Below are positions 21,922-34,074 of a stretch of DNA of 64,000 nt, piece by piece. The position numbers were made by a program, and so were the translations under genes. The stretch is from assembly GCA_030847615.1 (NCBI GenBank), contig JAUMIR010000005.1, forward strand, positions 58,183,001 through 58,247,000. Reading direction: 5' to 3'. Each line of letters starts with the position of its first letter. Within the stretch, counting starts at the first letter, position 1. The stretch is from Gambelia wislizenii. Its lineage: Eukaryota > Chordata > Lepidosauria > Squamata > Crotaphytidae. Below the pieces are notes generated by a model, which saw only the letters and a list, made by a program, of their open reading frames with translations, searched no databases and had not been told where the DNA came from.

Positions 21922-24165
21922 AGCACTGATAACCAAACTATCATGTTGTATTGCTGCTGATTTTGTTTAATTTTAAATTGCGTAAGGCTACATGACTTAA
22001 TATTCTAGTTTGTAGCATCATTGAATATTTGAAGATTTAATGGTAGTTCTAGATATTTTAAACCTTTCTCATGAACAACTGGACAGTACAAGCCTGTAGT
22101 GTTAGCTTTCAGCAATGTGCAAAGATAATGTAGAGAAAATGTTTTACAATCTGAAAACAAGTGCTTTTGAAATTAAACATTAGTTTTTATGTTTGATTAA
22201 AATGTCATACACTGCTAGGTACTTTAAATAGCAAAAACTTTACAATGGTACTAGAAAAATAATACAGTGTTGTGTAGAGTGGTGTGGAAATCCTTGTTTG
22301 GAATGAGTTATTTGCATGACTTTCCCTTGGCTTCTAAAGAGTTTAATTCCTCTTTCTCTCCATCCCTCTTAATGATGTTCAGAATTATTCCGGATAAAGG
22401 CAAATAGCAACTTTTTTTGTTAATACTTCAAAGCAAGGTAAAGATTTAATAGTATGGTGTGATTGTTTGCACAATTGTAAAGTGGGGAAAACATTGCATA
22501 ACTTGACACAGCTCTTTGGAACTGATAAATTAAAACCTTTAAGTTTTGCTTCAAATATAAGGCGTACAAAGGGAACTTATTGGGCCTTTTCCAGTGCTGC
22601 GATCTTTTAAATGCTCTTTCCGTGTTATAGATCAGTTAGTTGCATGGCAGTTGTAATGGTTATTAATGCACAAGCCTAACCAATAATCTTTTGAACAGGT
22701 ACTAGGTATCTTGAAGAAGTTTCATTAAACATGAATTCTTAACTAGCATTTAGTTGCCATATATATTAACTGTCAGGGCCAAAATAAATTTGCACTTTTA
22801 AAAGCATGAACAGAGGTATACTTCTGTAAAGAAACATTAGCAGTTTCTCACAGCCTACCTGATATTGTTCAGTTAGTGTAGCCCCAGCAAGACCTATGGG
22901 ATGTGCCAGCAGTTAGGGATAAGCAATCAAACTGATTGCATTATATAGTTGCAGCCTCATGTTGTTGAATAGACAAATTATGTGAAGTAGACAAACAGTG
23001 TCAGGCTTGTAGTTCTGATAAAATGCACTGTGGAGAGACATTTCACATTGTAGTTTAGTGGATAGGATTCTCTCATAGTGAAATTACTTCTAGCTTTTGG
23101 GGAGATCATCCAGGAAGCACTTCTTTAGATTGGTTTAAGGGGTTTGAGATTTGATTTTGCACTTTTCCTTATGGGTAGGTTACTGAATCTGTTTTTGAAA
23201 TTCCAGTTGAGGTCAGAGAAATCACTATAAAACAGTGTTACAATTTTCAGTGTTAACTGTACATTGCATAAGAACCCAAGATGTCTTTGGGCTCTGTCAG
23301 TGTTAAAAATGCTTAATTAAACATTCCATCTCTGCCAATAGAAGTAGGAAAATCACTCTCTGAGACACTAGCTTGCAAGATTACTGGCAATTAGTTTTCT
23401 GTGGCATTACAGGGAATTGGGTAGTTAAATAAAAGGAAAGAGCATCAAGGCAAGATGAATTTTTGAAAGGCCAGTCTGATGACCACACTAGGGAAAGTGG
23501 TTTTCCACTTTTGTATATCTAGTGAACTGTTTCCATAGTGACTTGTTGCCAAAGAGCACTTGTGTGTCTTGACATAGAGACTGTTTTTGGAAAGGATTAT
23601 GGGGTGTGATTTATCGTATGTGCTTTGTGAGGCAAAGATGACTTGACTGGTGCCTTGTTTCAGCCCACACTCCAGCTGAACTGAGTGTGCTGTGAACAAC
23701 ATGCAACATTGCATGTTGTCTGTTGCAGACAAATATTGTCAGAGCTAGGCAAGCTGTATTTCAATGAAGTTTGTCCACTTTACTGTTCTTGTTGAAGAAC
23801 TCCAAAATCCATGAGAATAGGCCCTTCCAGTTTTGGTTTTTAACTCACTTACCCATTAGTCATCTGGGCTGGAATTTCTGGGACTTGCAGTCCAAAACAT
23901 CTGGCAGGCCTGTGGTACCCTAGTAATGCATTCATTTCAGAAACCCACTGCTCTGTAGTCCTGCATACATGAACATCTGTCAGGTGCTGTGTACCTGCTG
24001 CTGGTTACTCTTGTCAGAATAGCTAGTTTCCACTAGTGAAATTTGGAAATCGGCGTGAGTGTAATTTTTTGAGTTGGAGACCAGTTCTGTTAATGCAGGT
24101 GGTCTTGTGACATCTTTACATTGTGCTATTTTGTTAGCTTAATAAAACATATTATGCTTATACAG
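21922..24165 (+). other. SCOC: SCOC 3' UTR (probable extent)
   Basis: Repeat-poor AT-rich sequence follows the stop. Candidate polyadenylation signals AATAAA lie at about 22783 and 24141; the second, followed by a T-rich tract, is the likelier distal end. A third lies near 24541. The exact site cannot be fixed without transcript data. Confidence 0.5.
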
Positions 24166-27100
24166 ATTTTGGTATTTTTCATTTGCTTTTTTTTTGTTGA
24201 TGTTTCAGAGGTTTTGATTAGCTATGGGACAGAGTGATTCCCCGCCCCCCGCCAGTACTCTTCAGAAGAGAATGGATTCTGACACAGTTTTATCTCTATA
24301 AGTCCAGAAACAATCAAGGAATTTCTTGACATATACCCACATGTGTTTTGTAGGAAACACTTCCTGCATTTCAAGTTCAACATCAAATCATGCAGCTAGC
24401 AATGTGGGAAACTGCCATCTAAATATGATTGGGTAGATAATATCACTCTTGATGTCCTAGATATTTGTTACTGTGAAGAATCCCACTATTATGGCCTTTG
24501 TTCAACTAACAATTGTGCTGTTACTCCAGAATTTACATTAAATAAAAGCTTTCAAATTTCTTGCTTGATTTGCTTCTTTAGAACACTAAACTATATTAAT
24601 AGTAAATAATGCATAAAAGTACAACTTTAAACACTACTCTTTGTATTTGTTTTCTTTCCAGATCTGCAGATCCTTGAAGGATCCTACCTAATGGAGTCCT
24701 TCTGCCTTTATATCTAGGCTTGTTTTTCCCCTCCATGCATCACCTTCCTCAACCTGCTTTTATTTATTATAATCATCATAAGGGACCACTTTAAACCATT
24801 TAAGAAGTTGCCCCTAAGATATGTATTTATGTCATATTCATGGGAGACTTACAGGGGAATGGCCTGTTACAATCTGAAAATGATTAAACTATTATTGCTG
24901 TCCTTTACAACATAGCAGGAGTGGGAATCATTTGGCTCTTCAGATAGTGTTGAAGTGCAAAACTAGCCAGCTTACCCAGTGCTGAGTACTGCCGAGAGTT
25001 GTACTATATCAACATCTGCAGGGCCAAATGAGTCTCATCTCTACAGCAGGTAATGTAGAATACATTCTTATCTGACACAATAATACCACTAAGAGCTCCA
25101 TGGACTGATCCTTCTCTAATGGGGCAATGTTTCAGATACTAAACCCAGAAAAGCATTCTGTTACTAGGGTTTCAATCTTCATGAGGCTTCCACTGATCTC
25201 TAGATCAAGGACCAGCTCAAAATGTGGCTTTATAGCTAATTAAATAATCAGAGTAGTGTTGGCATCCTGGTCAATAGAAAATAAGCTTCCAAGGGAGCCA
25301 GAAGTGAGTGGCTGCTATTTGAATAGGAGCAGAAAGACTACAAGTAATTAATTTCACTTAGATTTTTTGAGAAGGCTGGTCAGTAAGAGGAGAGGGAGAT
25401 GGTTTCTTGGCAAAAGTATGCTAGGACTATATAGTTTAAGGCTTCAGTGAAGGCATGTTGCTGTGAAATTATTTGGTGGGTTGCGGAAGAGTAGAAACTC
25501 CTCACATGCCAAAGTTAACATCTTAGTGTAGAAGAGAGGGACAGAATTGTCTTCAATAGTAGAATAAACCAGGAAAACAAAACAGTAATACAGTATGTAT
25601 TAGAAAAAGCAGAAGAGCTACTTCTCCATATATCCTAGGACCAAATTAAGGAAGAAGTAGAAAGTCCAGGGCACTTAAAAACACCCTCACTCTGTGACCT
25701 CTTTGACTATAAAGGATCTGTAAGCAAATACAATATTTACCTAGCAGTAAGGAAAGACAGCTCATTTTCATACACAGCGAATTTGCAACACCCTCTCAAA
25801 TAGCAAAAGGGGATCTTGTTAGTTGGTCTTGCTCCTTGGGTTAAACAGGCAACAATTACTTTTGGTCAACTTCGGCTTGCACAAAAACCCTATTTGCAGC
25901 CTGAATGCTCTCTACTTGGTACCCTGATGTATACCATCAGCTCTTGAAAAGGTGAAGAAGCATGGCAGCAGCAATTCCTCTCTTGGCTAGGTTGTCCCTC
26001 TGGCAGCAAAGCTACACCCCCACCCCACCGAATATATATTCACTGGATATTGTGTTAATACTGTCATTTCAGAAGTAGCAGTCATTCCTTCTGCACATGC
26101 AGCAAGGGTAGTTAAAGTACTGATGGAATCTTGTGGCTCTATAAATCTACTTACCAAAAGTCAGTTTCCCTGGGATCAAAACTCTCTGAGAAGATGCATT
26201 TTGTTATATGTGCAGTAATGAGGACTCTAGTATTGATATATGTTGTGTGCCATGAAGACATTGGCTTTGTTCATACCTCTGTTAATGAATTGGAACTTGT
26301 GAATATAATTCAGTTCATTTCTTTCCCTTTATAGTCTTCTTTTGTACTTTCCTTGTTCAAGGAAAGCCTGTAAATCCCTTACTATATGTCCAGGAAGGCT
26401 GAAATGTTCTGCAACTGGTTGTTGGGTCTTGCCATTTCTAATGTCAGATAAAGTCAATTTAAGCAATTCCTGTCAATCTTTCTGGATGTATTGCTTTCAT
26501 GCATCAACATTAACTGACCACTGTAAAGATCTGAAAGGCCTGCATCACCTCGCCCAGCCCTTTGAAAATTTAGGATAAAGGACATTATTTGCATCTTTCT
26601 GGGTCCTATTACATCCAGTCCTACTCCCACATTGTATAAATATGCTTTATAACCTGAGGTTTTATATCACTCTGTACTGCATTTGAAGAAGTGGGTTTAT
26701 CTCGACGAAAGCTCATATTAAAATAAAATTTAATTAATCTTAAAAGGTGCTGACACATTCCTTTTTTTCCTCCCCTCCCTCCTTTTTATGCTCCAATAAA
26801 CTGGCATGGCTCTTATTTGAAAACTTCAACAAACAGTATGCCAAATTATGGTTACCTGAATTCAGACTTTTTGACCCAAACCTGCCTTCACAATCAAACT
26901 AGTTTGTCAAGCAGCTGCAAACCAAAACTAGAAACCATGGTTTGTGTTTGTTTCCAAATTTCGGTTTGTTTAAACCATGGCATGTTATATCCAAACAATG
27001 CGTGGCCCTGGATAATTTCTCCAACTGCCAGTCCTGAAGTAGGAGGTGAGAAAAGGGGTGGAAGAGAAACAGACCAGAGATGAAAAAAACAAACTGGCTT

Positions 27101-27274
27101 GGCTGGTCATCTGTAAGCAATTCCTTGTTAATTAAAAAATGTAGCTTAGCATGACACAAGAATGTAGTCCCGGAAACAAACAATTTCTGGAAACTCAAAT
27201 GCTATTCTGAAATTCAGACAATACCACAAAGCACAGTGAAGTTTGAGAACTTTATGACTACATTGCTGAAGATT
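24166..27274. other. Intergenic sequence between SCOC and the L1 nest
   Basis: No gene recognised. At 26681-26760 the sequence AAGAAGTGGGTTTATCTCGACGAAAGCTCA, read in two parts (AAGAAGTGGGTTTATC and GACGAAAGCTCATATTA), resembles the terminal segment of Penelope-like elements. A decayed SINE-like patch lies near 24910-25045. Short open frames at 26342-26578 and 26817-27083 lack any domain. Confidence 0.4.
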
Positions 27275-27603
27275 ATTATTTATTTAAATATTATACAGTA
27301 ATAAAGTAAATGAAAAAAATAACAAAATACATTAAAAAACTAACAAAAGCAAAAAATGATTTCCAACTTTTTTCTTGTAAGCTATAGACCCATATACCTA
27401 ATCCAACCTCTCCCTCAATACCACTACTTCTTATACTTCTGAAGTTCAAATCCTAATAATTGTTAAATCCAATTATTATTTTCCTTTTTATGTAAAAAGT
27501 CCATAAAAGTTTCCAACCCTTTAGAAAAGAGACAATTTTCTCTCTAATTTGTCCATCCTCAGCATGTTCATCCATTTCAGCAAACATTCTTCCTTTGTCA
27601 GTA

Positions 27604-28070
27604 CAGTCGTCCCTTCACATTCACGGGGGTTAGGTTCCCCAGATGCCCATGAATGTGAAAATTCCGTGAATAATGACTGCCCTCCCCCTCCCCCACCAAG
27701 GCGACCATGGGGCTTCCAGAGGCCCCATAGTCGCTTTCCCCGGACTCCCCACTCCCTTCCAAGGTCTTCACGGGGCCTCCGGAGACACTCCCGAGGCCCC
27801 GTGGATGCCTCCCCAGCCCTCCCCCTCCCTCCCAAGGCCTTCACAGGGCCTCCAGAGAGTCTATGGAGGCCCCGTGGAGGCCTCCCCAGCCCTCCCCTCT
27901 CCCACCCCGGCCCTTCACGGGGCCTTAGAAGGCTCCGTGAAGGCCTCCCCGGCCCTCCCCCCTCTCACCCCGGCCCTTCACGGGGCCTCCAGGAGGCCCC
28001 TTGTCGCGGTTTTGGGAGGGTGGGGGGGCCCTCCCAAAACTGCGAATAATCAAAACGCGAATAATCACAA
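27604..28070. mobile_element. Tigger-like MITE carrying a GC-rich minisatellite (right end lost)
   Basis: The left end CAGTCGTCCCTTCACATTC matches the end of the element at 49152-49918. The right side has the CGAATAATCACAA segment of that element but lacks the last 40-50 bases. The interior (about 27680-28015) is a GC-rich tandem repeat of about 80 bp in roughly four units built on CCTTCACGGGGCCTCC and CCCCGTGGAGGCCTCC. The long open frames across it (27549-28269) are by-products of the repeat. It lies inside the L1. Confidence 0.7.
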
Positions 28071-28615
28071 CTCTCTGTCAGTCTTAAATCTTTCAAATAA
28101 CTGTAAGAATACCATTGAAAATTCTAACCCTCTGCAAGGAATCTGTTTTAATATTATACTCTCCTTGATATCTCCAACAAATTTTGTTAAGTTAGCCACC
28201 TTTCTTTATCTGTTTTTTTCCCTTCTAAAATGCACTTCTTGTGATGAGATCCATAAATGCATCTTCTGACAAAACCTAGGTTTGTATCTATTCCAAATTT
28301 TCAGTAAGGTATGTCTTACAAAATGATTATTAAAATCTATATTTTATTGTATCATAAATATCCATGCCAACCAAACCTCAGATTATGTCCCTCCAATTCT
28401 AATAACCTCTTGTTTTTCGGTACAATCCATTTAAGCCAAACCAAACAGGCAACAAAATACAATTTAAGATCAGGTAAACCCAATCCACCTCTTTGCTTAG
28501 CATCTTGTAACACTTTATCTTTTACCTGTGGCTTCTTCCCTTGCCATATAAACTTAGATAAATCTTTCTGCCATTGCTTTAATGGTACATCTTTCTAGGT
28601 GAAACATTTCAAGGA

Positions 28616-28835
28616 CAGGTTACTTACCTGTAACTGTAGTTCTTTGAGTAGTCATCTGTGAAATCACACAATTGGGTATTCTGCGCCTGTGCAGAGCAGT
28701 CTTTGGAACATTCTAGAGCAGTTAGGTAAGGCAAACATACCCACCTCTGACTGGTATATATTAGAGCAGTTAGGTAAGGCAAACCTGCCCACCTCTGACT
28801 GGTATATAATAGCCTTCCCACCAAAACCAGTTACA
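28616..28835. repeat. DIRS 3' inverted terminal repeat
   Basis: From about 28655 it is the complement of 33914-34074 (for example AATCACACAATTGGGTATTC). It is longer by about 40 nt at the outer end (28616-28655), which is the part copied in the internal complementary region. A 51-bp stretch within it (about 28709-28803) is tandemly duplicated. Confidence 0.85.
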
Positions 28836-28903
28836 TGTCTGCTACCTAAACAGCATTGATGGTACCAAGGTATGGCAGAACACAAGAGGGGAGGTTGGGT
28901 GGG

Positions 28904-29012
28904 TTTGTGTGATTTCACAGACAACCACTCGAAGAACTACAGTTACAGATAAGTAACCTGCGCTTCCTCATCGTGGTCTCTGTGAATCACACAATTGGGT
29001 GTTTAGCAAGTT
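28904..29012. repeat. DIRS internal complementary region
   Basis: The first half (28904-28963) is the complement of the outer end of the 3' terminal repeat: GAAGAACTACAGTTACAG here against CTGTAACTGTAGTTCTTT at 28631-28648. The second half (about 28966-29003, GTGGTCTCTGTGAATCACAC) is the complement of the outer end of the 5' terminal repeat near 34041-34074. Such a region, complementary to both termini, is known only from DIRS1-like elements. There it is thought to align the ends for circularisation of the DNA intermediate. Confidence 0.85.
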
Positions 29013-32000
29013 ACACCCTGAAGGAGGTGGGAGTGTCAGGTAGATACACATGTCAGACCCAATGAAATAAGAGAGCACTACAGTATAGCAAAAAAACAGC
29101 ATTTGCACTGAAAATATACCCATGAATGGGAAAAACAAGCAATCATTGCAATAAGTAATCAAGCAATTGGTGCATAGACACCAATCATAGCACATTGCAA
29201 AACACAAGATATACTGTAAAGTGAGATACAAATAAACAGTGTCAATACAAGAAGTATATGACTGAGAACCTCAAGTCCCAATCCTTGAAAGACAAGAAGA
29301 AAGCACAGCTCTACCAAAGGCAGCATCAGCTTGGGAATGAGTGTCAAGATGATAATGAGAGACAGAAGTCATGAGCTGAGACCAAACAGTAGCCTTGCAA
29401 ACATCAGATAGAGGAACACTTGCAAGAAAGGCAGAAGAGGATGCCATTGCTCTGGTACACTGTCCACAAACCCTAGGAGAGGGTTCAGTATGAGCAAGTT
29501 TGTATGCCCAATAGATTGTGGAAACTACCCATTTCGAAAGTCTCTATGCCAAAACCGGCAATCCAAGCTTCACAGGTGAGTAGCATACAAACAGTCTGAT
29601 CAACCAATGGGAAGATGTTCTATTGACAAAAAAGGCTAGGGCTCATCAATGGTTGAAAGCATGCAGCTTTCTTTCAAAGTGATTTGAAGGGTTTTTCATG
29701 AATGCTGGGAGAACAATGTCTTGATTGAGATGGAAAGTTGAAATCATTTTAGGAAGGAAAGAAATGTCTAGCCTGAGGACCACTTTGTCCTTACGAAAAC
29801 ATAGATAGTGCTCATCGACATGAAGAGCGTAAAGTTCACTAGCTCGTCTGGCAGATGTTATTGCAACTAAGAACATAGACTTCCAGCACAAGAGGCGCAG
29901 ATCACATGAAGCCATTGGCTCAAGTGGGGGTCAATGAAGCTGCAACAGGATAAGCTCTAGACTCCATGCAGGCATTGGGCCCGATACTGGCAGGTATAAG
30001 TTGCGATAGCCCTTCAAAACCTTTTTGACAAGAGGATCATGGAAGCAAGATGGTTGATCTGCTAAAAGGAAGTGATTCAAAATGGAAGCCAGGTACACAC
30101 TGATCGTAGAAAGAGACATACCTGCATCTGCCAGGGTAAGAATCTGAGGACATCTTGAATATGAGCCTGACATGGAGTTGAGCCTCTGGAGGACAGAAAA
30201 GCTAAAAACTTATGCCAGCAATATGTATAAAAGTTGATTGTAGAGGGCTTATGGGAGGCTTCGATATCTCGAACCCTCTCAGGCAAGCCATTCAGAGGAA
30301 TAGCCTTCATGCTGTGATGCTGAGTGTTTTGAAATCCAGGTGATAGATTTGATCTTTGTTCTTGGTCAGGAGGTCTGTGGGGAAACTGCCAGTAGGTGTG
30401 GTTCAACAAGAGAAATGACAAGAAGCAGGTTTGGCAGGGTCACTGGGAAGTGAGAAGCATGCATTGGGCTTTGTTGGAGTGAGGCTTTACCAGGATCCGT
30501 GTGAAAAGAGAGAATGGGGGGAATGCGTAAAATACAAAGCCTGCCAAATGATACTGGAAGGCATCTCCTAGCAACCTTGGATGGGGAACTCTGGAACAGA
30601 AGGTTCCATATCAAATGTTCTGTACCGACACAAAGAGATCTATTGTCGGAGTGCTCCAAGAACTGAAGACTTTCCAACAGGGCACTGTGATATCGTGATG
30701 GAGAGCCATTCGTGAAAGGATTGTTGAGATCTGCTGAGGGCAGATTTTCAATTGTGTGAGTGGGGTGATGGCTATGGTGAATGCCATGAAACTGAGTGTC
30801 TAGCAGTGTGAGGGAGTAATTTAAGTCAGATTGGAGCTTTTGTTCAGAGGCAGTGACAAAAAGGCAATAGTCTTTTGTTCAGAGGCAGTGACAAAAAGGC
30901 AATAGTAAGGGAAGGCAACAACGTTGTGCTGTCTCAACCATGCTGCCACCAAGACCATACACTTCATAAACACACAAGGCATGGTGGAAAGTCCAAAGGG
31001 CAAACTGAATCAGAACAGCCTTCCTCTGACAGAAAATTACAGGAAGCCAAAGTGACTCTCAGATGTCAAAATGGAAACAAGTGTCTTTGAGATCAAGAGT
31101 GGCAAGCCAGTCCCCTTTTTGTAAAAGTTGGAAGATGGATGAAAGAGTCACCATCCAAAACCTCTTCAGGCATATATATGAGTTGAGTTCCCATAGATCT
31201 AGAATGAGACAGAAACCACCATCCTTTTTGATGATGAAATATCAAGAGAACAATTGCATAGAATCATCGGTGCAGGTAGGGGTTCAATCACACCTTTCAC
31301 CAACAGTGACAACACCTCTTCTAGCAAAATGTCAGTTGGGGAAATGACACGTAACTTCTCAGTGGGGGAAGGTTTGGCAAACTATTGCATATCCCCCAAA
31401 GAATAATGTCGAAGTCCATAGTAATAATCTGCCAAGTGTGATGGAAGCGGGATAGTCTGATGCCTAAACAGGGGTTGCCAGTAGAGTAAAAGCCTAAACA
31501 AAACCCAAGCAGAAACTTGTTCAGAAATGTGATAAATCTTCGATGTTGAATGGATTGAAGAAGGCATAGACCAAGAACACCAAGCAATCCTAAGGCCCAA
31601 AAGTAAGAGAGTTATAGAAGCAGGCATAGGCATAGGCACTTTAGATTGAATTCTACATAGACCTGGTCAGTGGAATCATTCTCTTGCTTTTTAACTTGAA
31701 GGTCCAAGGTGTTATCCATTTGAGTGACACTGTTGGTGGGCAGAGCTGACTCGTGCTCACCAAGGTACTGAGGAGGAGTACAAACCTGAGGCGAATGAGA
31801 AGATGCAGTAGAGGATGCTGCCACAGAGTCCAGTGATGCAGTCTGGTGCGTGTGGTTGTGATGAGACTCATCATCTCTATGGCCTGAAGCCTGTGCAGGT
31901 GGAACAGACTGTTGTGATGGCTGATGAGTGACATCCACCAGAGGAGCAAGTCTGGCAGCAGCCACATGAAGAAACAAGCATTTTCAGATATCCAACCTGC

Positions 32001-33258
32001 AATGCTCTGCCTGGGCAGATGGGTGAATGATCACCAACCTTGTGTGGGAAGGAGAGAGGGATTGAGACCAATATCTCAAACAAGATGGAGGGTGACTGTG
32101 TACACGATGTCAAGGATTAAGTTCATAATATCTCTCAGAGATAGACACTTCCCAGGCTTTCATAGTAGGAGTCAGGATACAGATCAGTAGCATCTGCTAT
32201 GGTGGTGGTGGCTATGGTATCAGAGATTATGAGATGTGTCAAAAGTGACATCACAGCAATGCCAGGAGATCGCGAAAGGGCTCACTTACCAGACAATGTC
32301 CCTCATCGTCATGCACCCATTGTGCTGCTGTTCCACTGGCATTGCTTTTTATTGATGGAAGAAGCCATCAATAGATCCCCCGTTCCATTTCTGATATGGA
32401 TTTGACAGTGTGTGACAAAGTGCCCCATTTTGCTGGCGAGATCCCAGAATAGGTGGTCCCTGCCAGAACACTTCCGGTGAGATCGGGACATCCAGGTAAG
32501 TGACACGTTTTTTATGACCCTACCCAGGTTACTTGTACATTTTAAAGTGTGTGTTTGTGCTCGGTGTTACCTTGTATTCTTTTTATTCTTATTTTTGAAT
32601 TTCCCACGCTCGTGTCTTCTCACGAGAATCTGTGGGATTTCACTCCTGGGCTGCCTTGTTGTCAGAGGAGAAGGTAAGTGCAGTGGGGAGGGTGATTGTG
32701 GTGGGACAGGGATGGGATAGGGGCAGGAGAGGAGACAGGAACACTTTTTACGTTCCTGTCTGATAATGTCATGTGTGCTTCTTTCATGAGCCCTCCTTTC
32801 ATGTTCACATCTTGAACGCGAATTAACTACTCAAAGCTGAGCTGGAGGCAGTGGGAGATCAGGACCGAGGAGACCTCAGAAGGAGGAAGATATCATTGTG
32901 GCTGAATCTCAGATGTGAGGGCTAGGTGGTATGCAGCATTGAGGCTGTGGGGATCAAATGGCAGGAAGAGCCTCACCTGCAACAGTGACTGAAGCCACAT
33001 CTCCAGCATCTGCCAGAGTTATATGAGTTTGTTGTGTAATCTCAACAATTTCACCATCCAAAGCAGATCGAACCTCTACCTTGACGATATTCAGAGGTTC
33101 TTTGTGTGAATGGCCAGAGTGAACAGTAACGGCCTCAGCCACGAGGCACCGTAGACTTGGCCATTGGCACTGTTTCAGATAAAGGAACAGCTGAAGGTAG
33201 TGGAGACATGGTTGCAGGGAGTGGGGCATCTTCCTTCTTTTTCTTATGCTTCTTATCT

Positions 33259-33283
33259 GCTTTTTTTTTTTTTTTTTTTTTTG
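33259..33283 (+). repeat. Poly-T tract in DIRS gag region
   Basis: Uninterrupted T run, the complement of poly-A, inside the gag-like region. Confidence 0.9.
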
Positions 33284-33913
33284 TGACTGGATGGTAACCA
33301 GGTATCACCAGAATCTCAACAGGAGAATGTACTTGTTTTCAAACCAAAGGAGTATTAGATGGTCTTGAACTCAAAGGGGATGCATGGCTCTTGGACCCTT
33401 CTGTAGCCGTGGCTGCACGTCAGAATCATGAGGAGCCCATTATGAATAGTAGCATGCAGAGCTCGATGAGGTTATCGGTACCTGGCAAGGTAAGAAGGCT
33501 TCGAGAACCCAATGTCTTTGGATGTGCCCATTCATAGATTAGGATCTTAAGCCTTGATTCTCAGTTTTCCTGGCCTGTAAATGCCTTACTGTAGGTGCAG
33601 TAGCCAACATGGTGCGCAAACACAAAAGACGCTTTGAGTGGCCATCACAGCTGGGAAGCTTTGCACCACAGGTTGTGCAGCACTTAAAGGAAGAGAAGGA
33701 TATAATATTCACAATTATGAAAGAATCCACAGTCCAGAAAAATAAGCCAGGGGAGCAGCAAGAAAGCCACAGATAGATGGGAAGGCACCGAACAGAAACC
33801 CAGAAGAATAATAACTGAAAAGCAAAGAAAATGGCCTGAGACAAGGTGAAAAACAAGTTGTGAGAGAAACAGAACATGTCTTGAAGAGCTGCTATTAGCT
33901 CAGCGGACAAAAA

Positions 33914-34074
33914 GGAACTGAGCTAATTTTGGTGGAAAGGCTATTCTATACCACTTAGAGGTGGGTGGGTTTACCACCAAAAAGACCTTACATAATTGCT
34001 CTAGAATGTTCTGAAGATTGCTCTGCACATGCACAGAATACCCAGTTGTGTGATTCATGAAGACCACACTGAAG
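33914..34074. repeat. DIRS 5' inverted terminal repeat
   Basis: Complement of about 28655-28835, with around 80-85 percent identity by eye over some 160 nt. L1 sequence resumes immediately to the right. Confidence 0.85.

Larger units (their letters stand above)
28616..34074 (-). mobile_element. DIRS-type tyrosine-recombinase retrotransposon, about 5.46 kb, degenerate
   Basis: DIRS elements copy through RT/RNase H and integrate with a tyrosine recombinase instead of a DDE integrase. On the - strand a gag-like region has the cysteine motif CCTTCGAKLP.CDGH (about 33610-33700). The RT piece is MPFGLSTMPCVFMKCM (30821-31003). The recombinase has VAITSARRASELYALHV (29646-29915) and a C-terminal block with CTRAMA and YHLD (about 29360-29470). 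Inverted terminal repeats and an internal complementary region are present. The YLDD catalytic segment of RT is missing, a 34-bp tandem duplication lies just beyond it, and the recombinase His appears replaced. It is inserted in L1 ORF2 and shows no target duplication, as expected for DIRS. Confidence 0.88.

Noticed and set aside
27549..28269. Overlapping 166- and 198-codon proline-rich open frames
   Set aside because: They lie across the GC-rich tandem repeat of the MITE at 27604-28070 and are open only because the repeat lacks stops.
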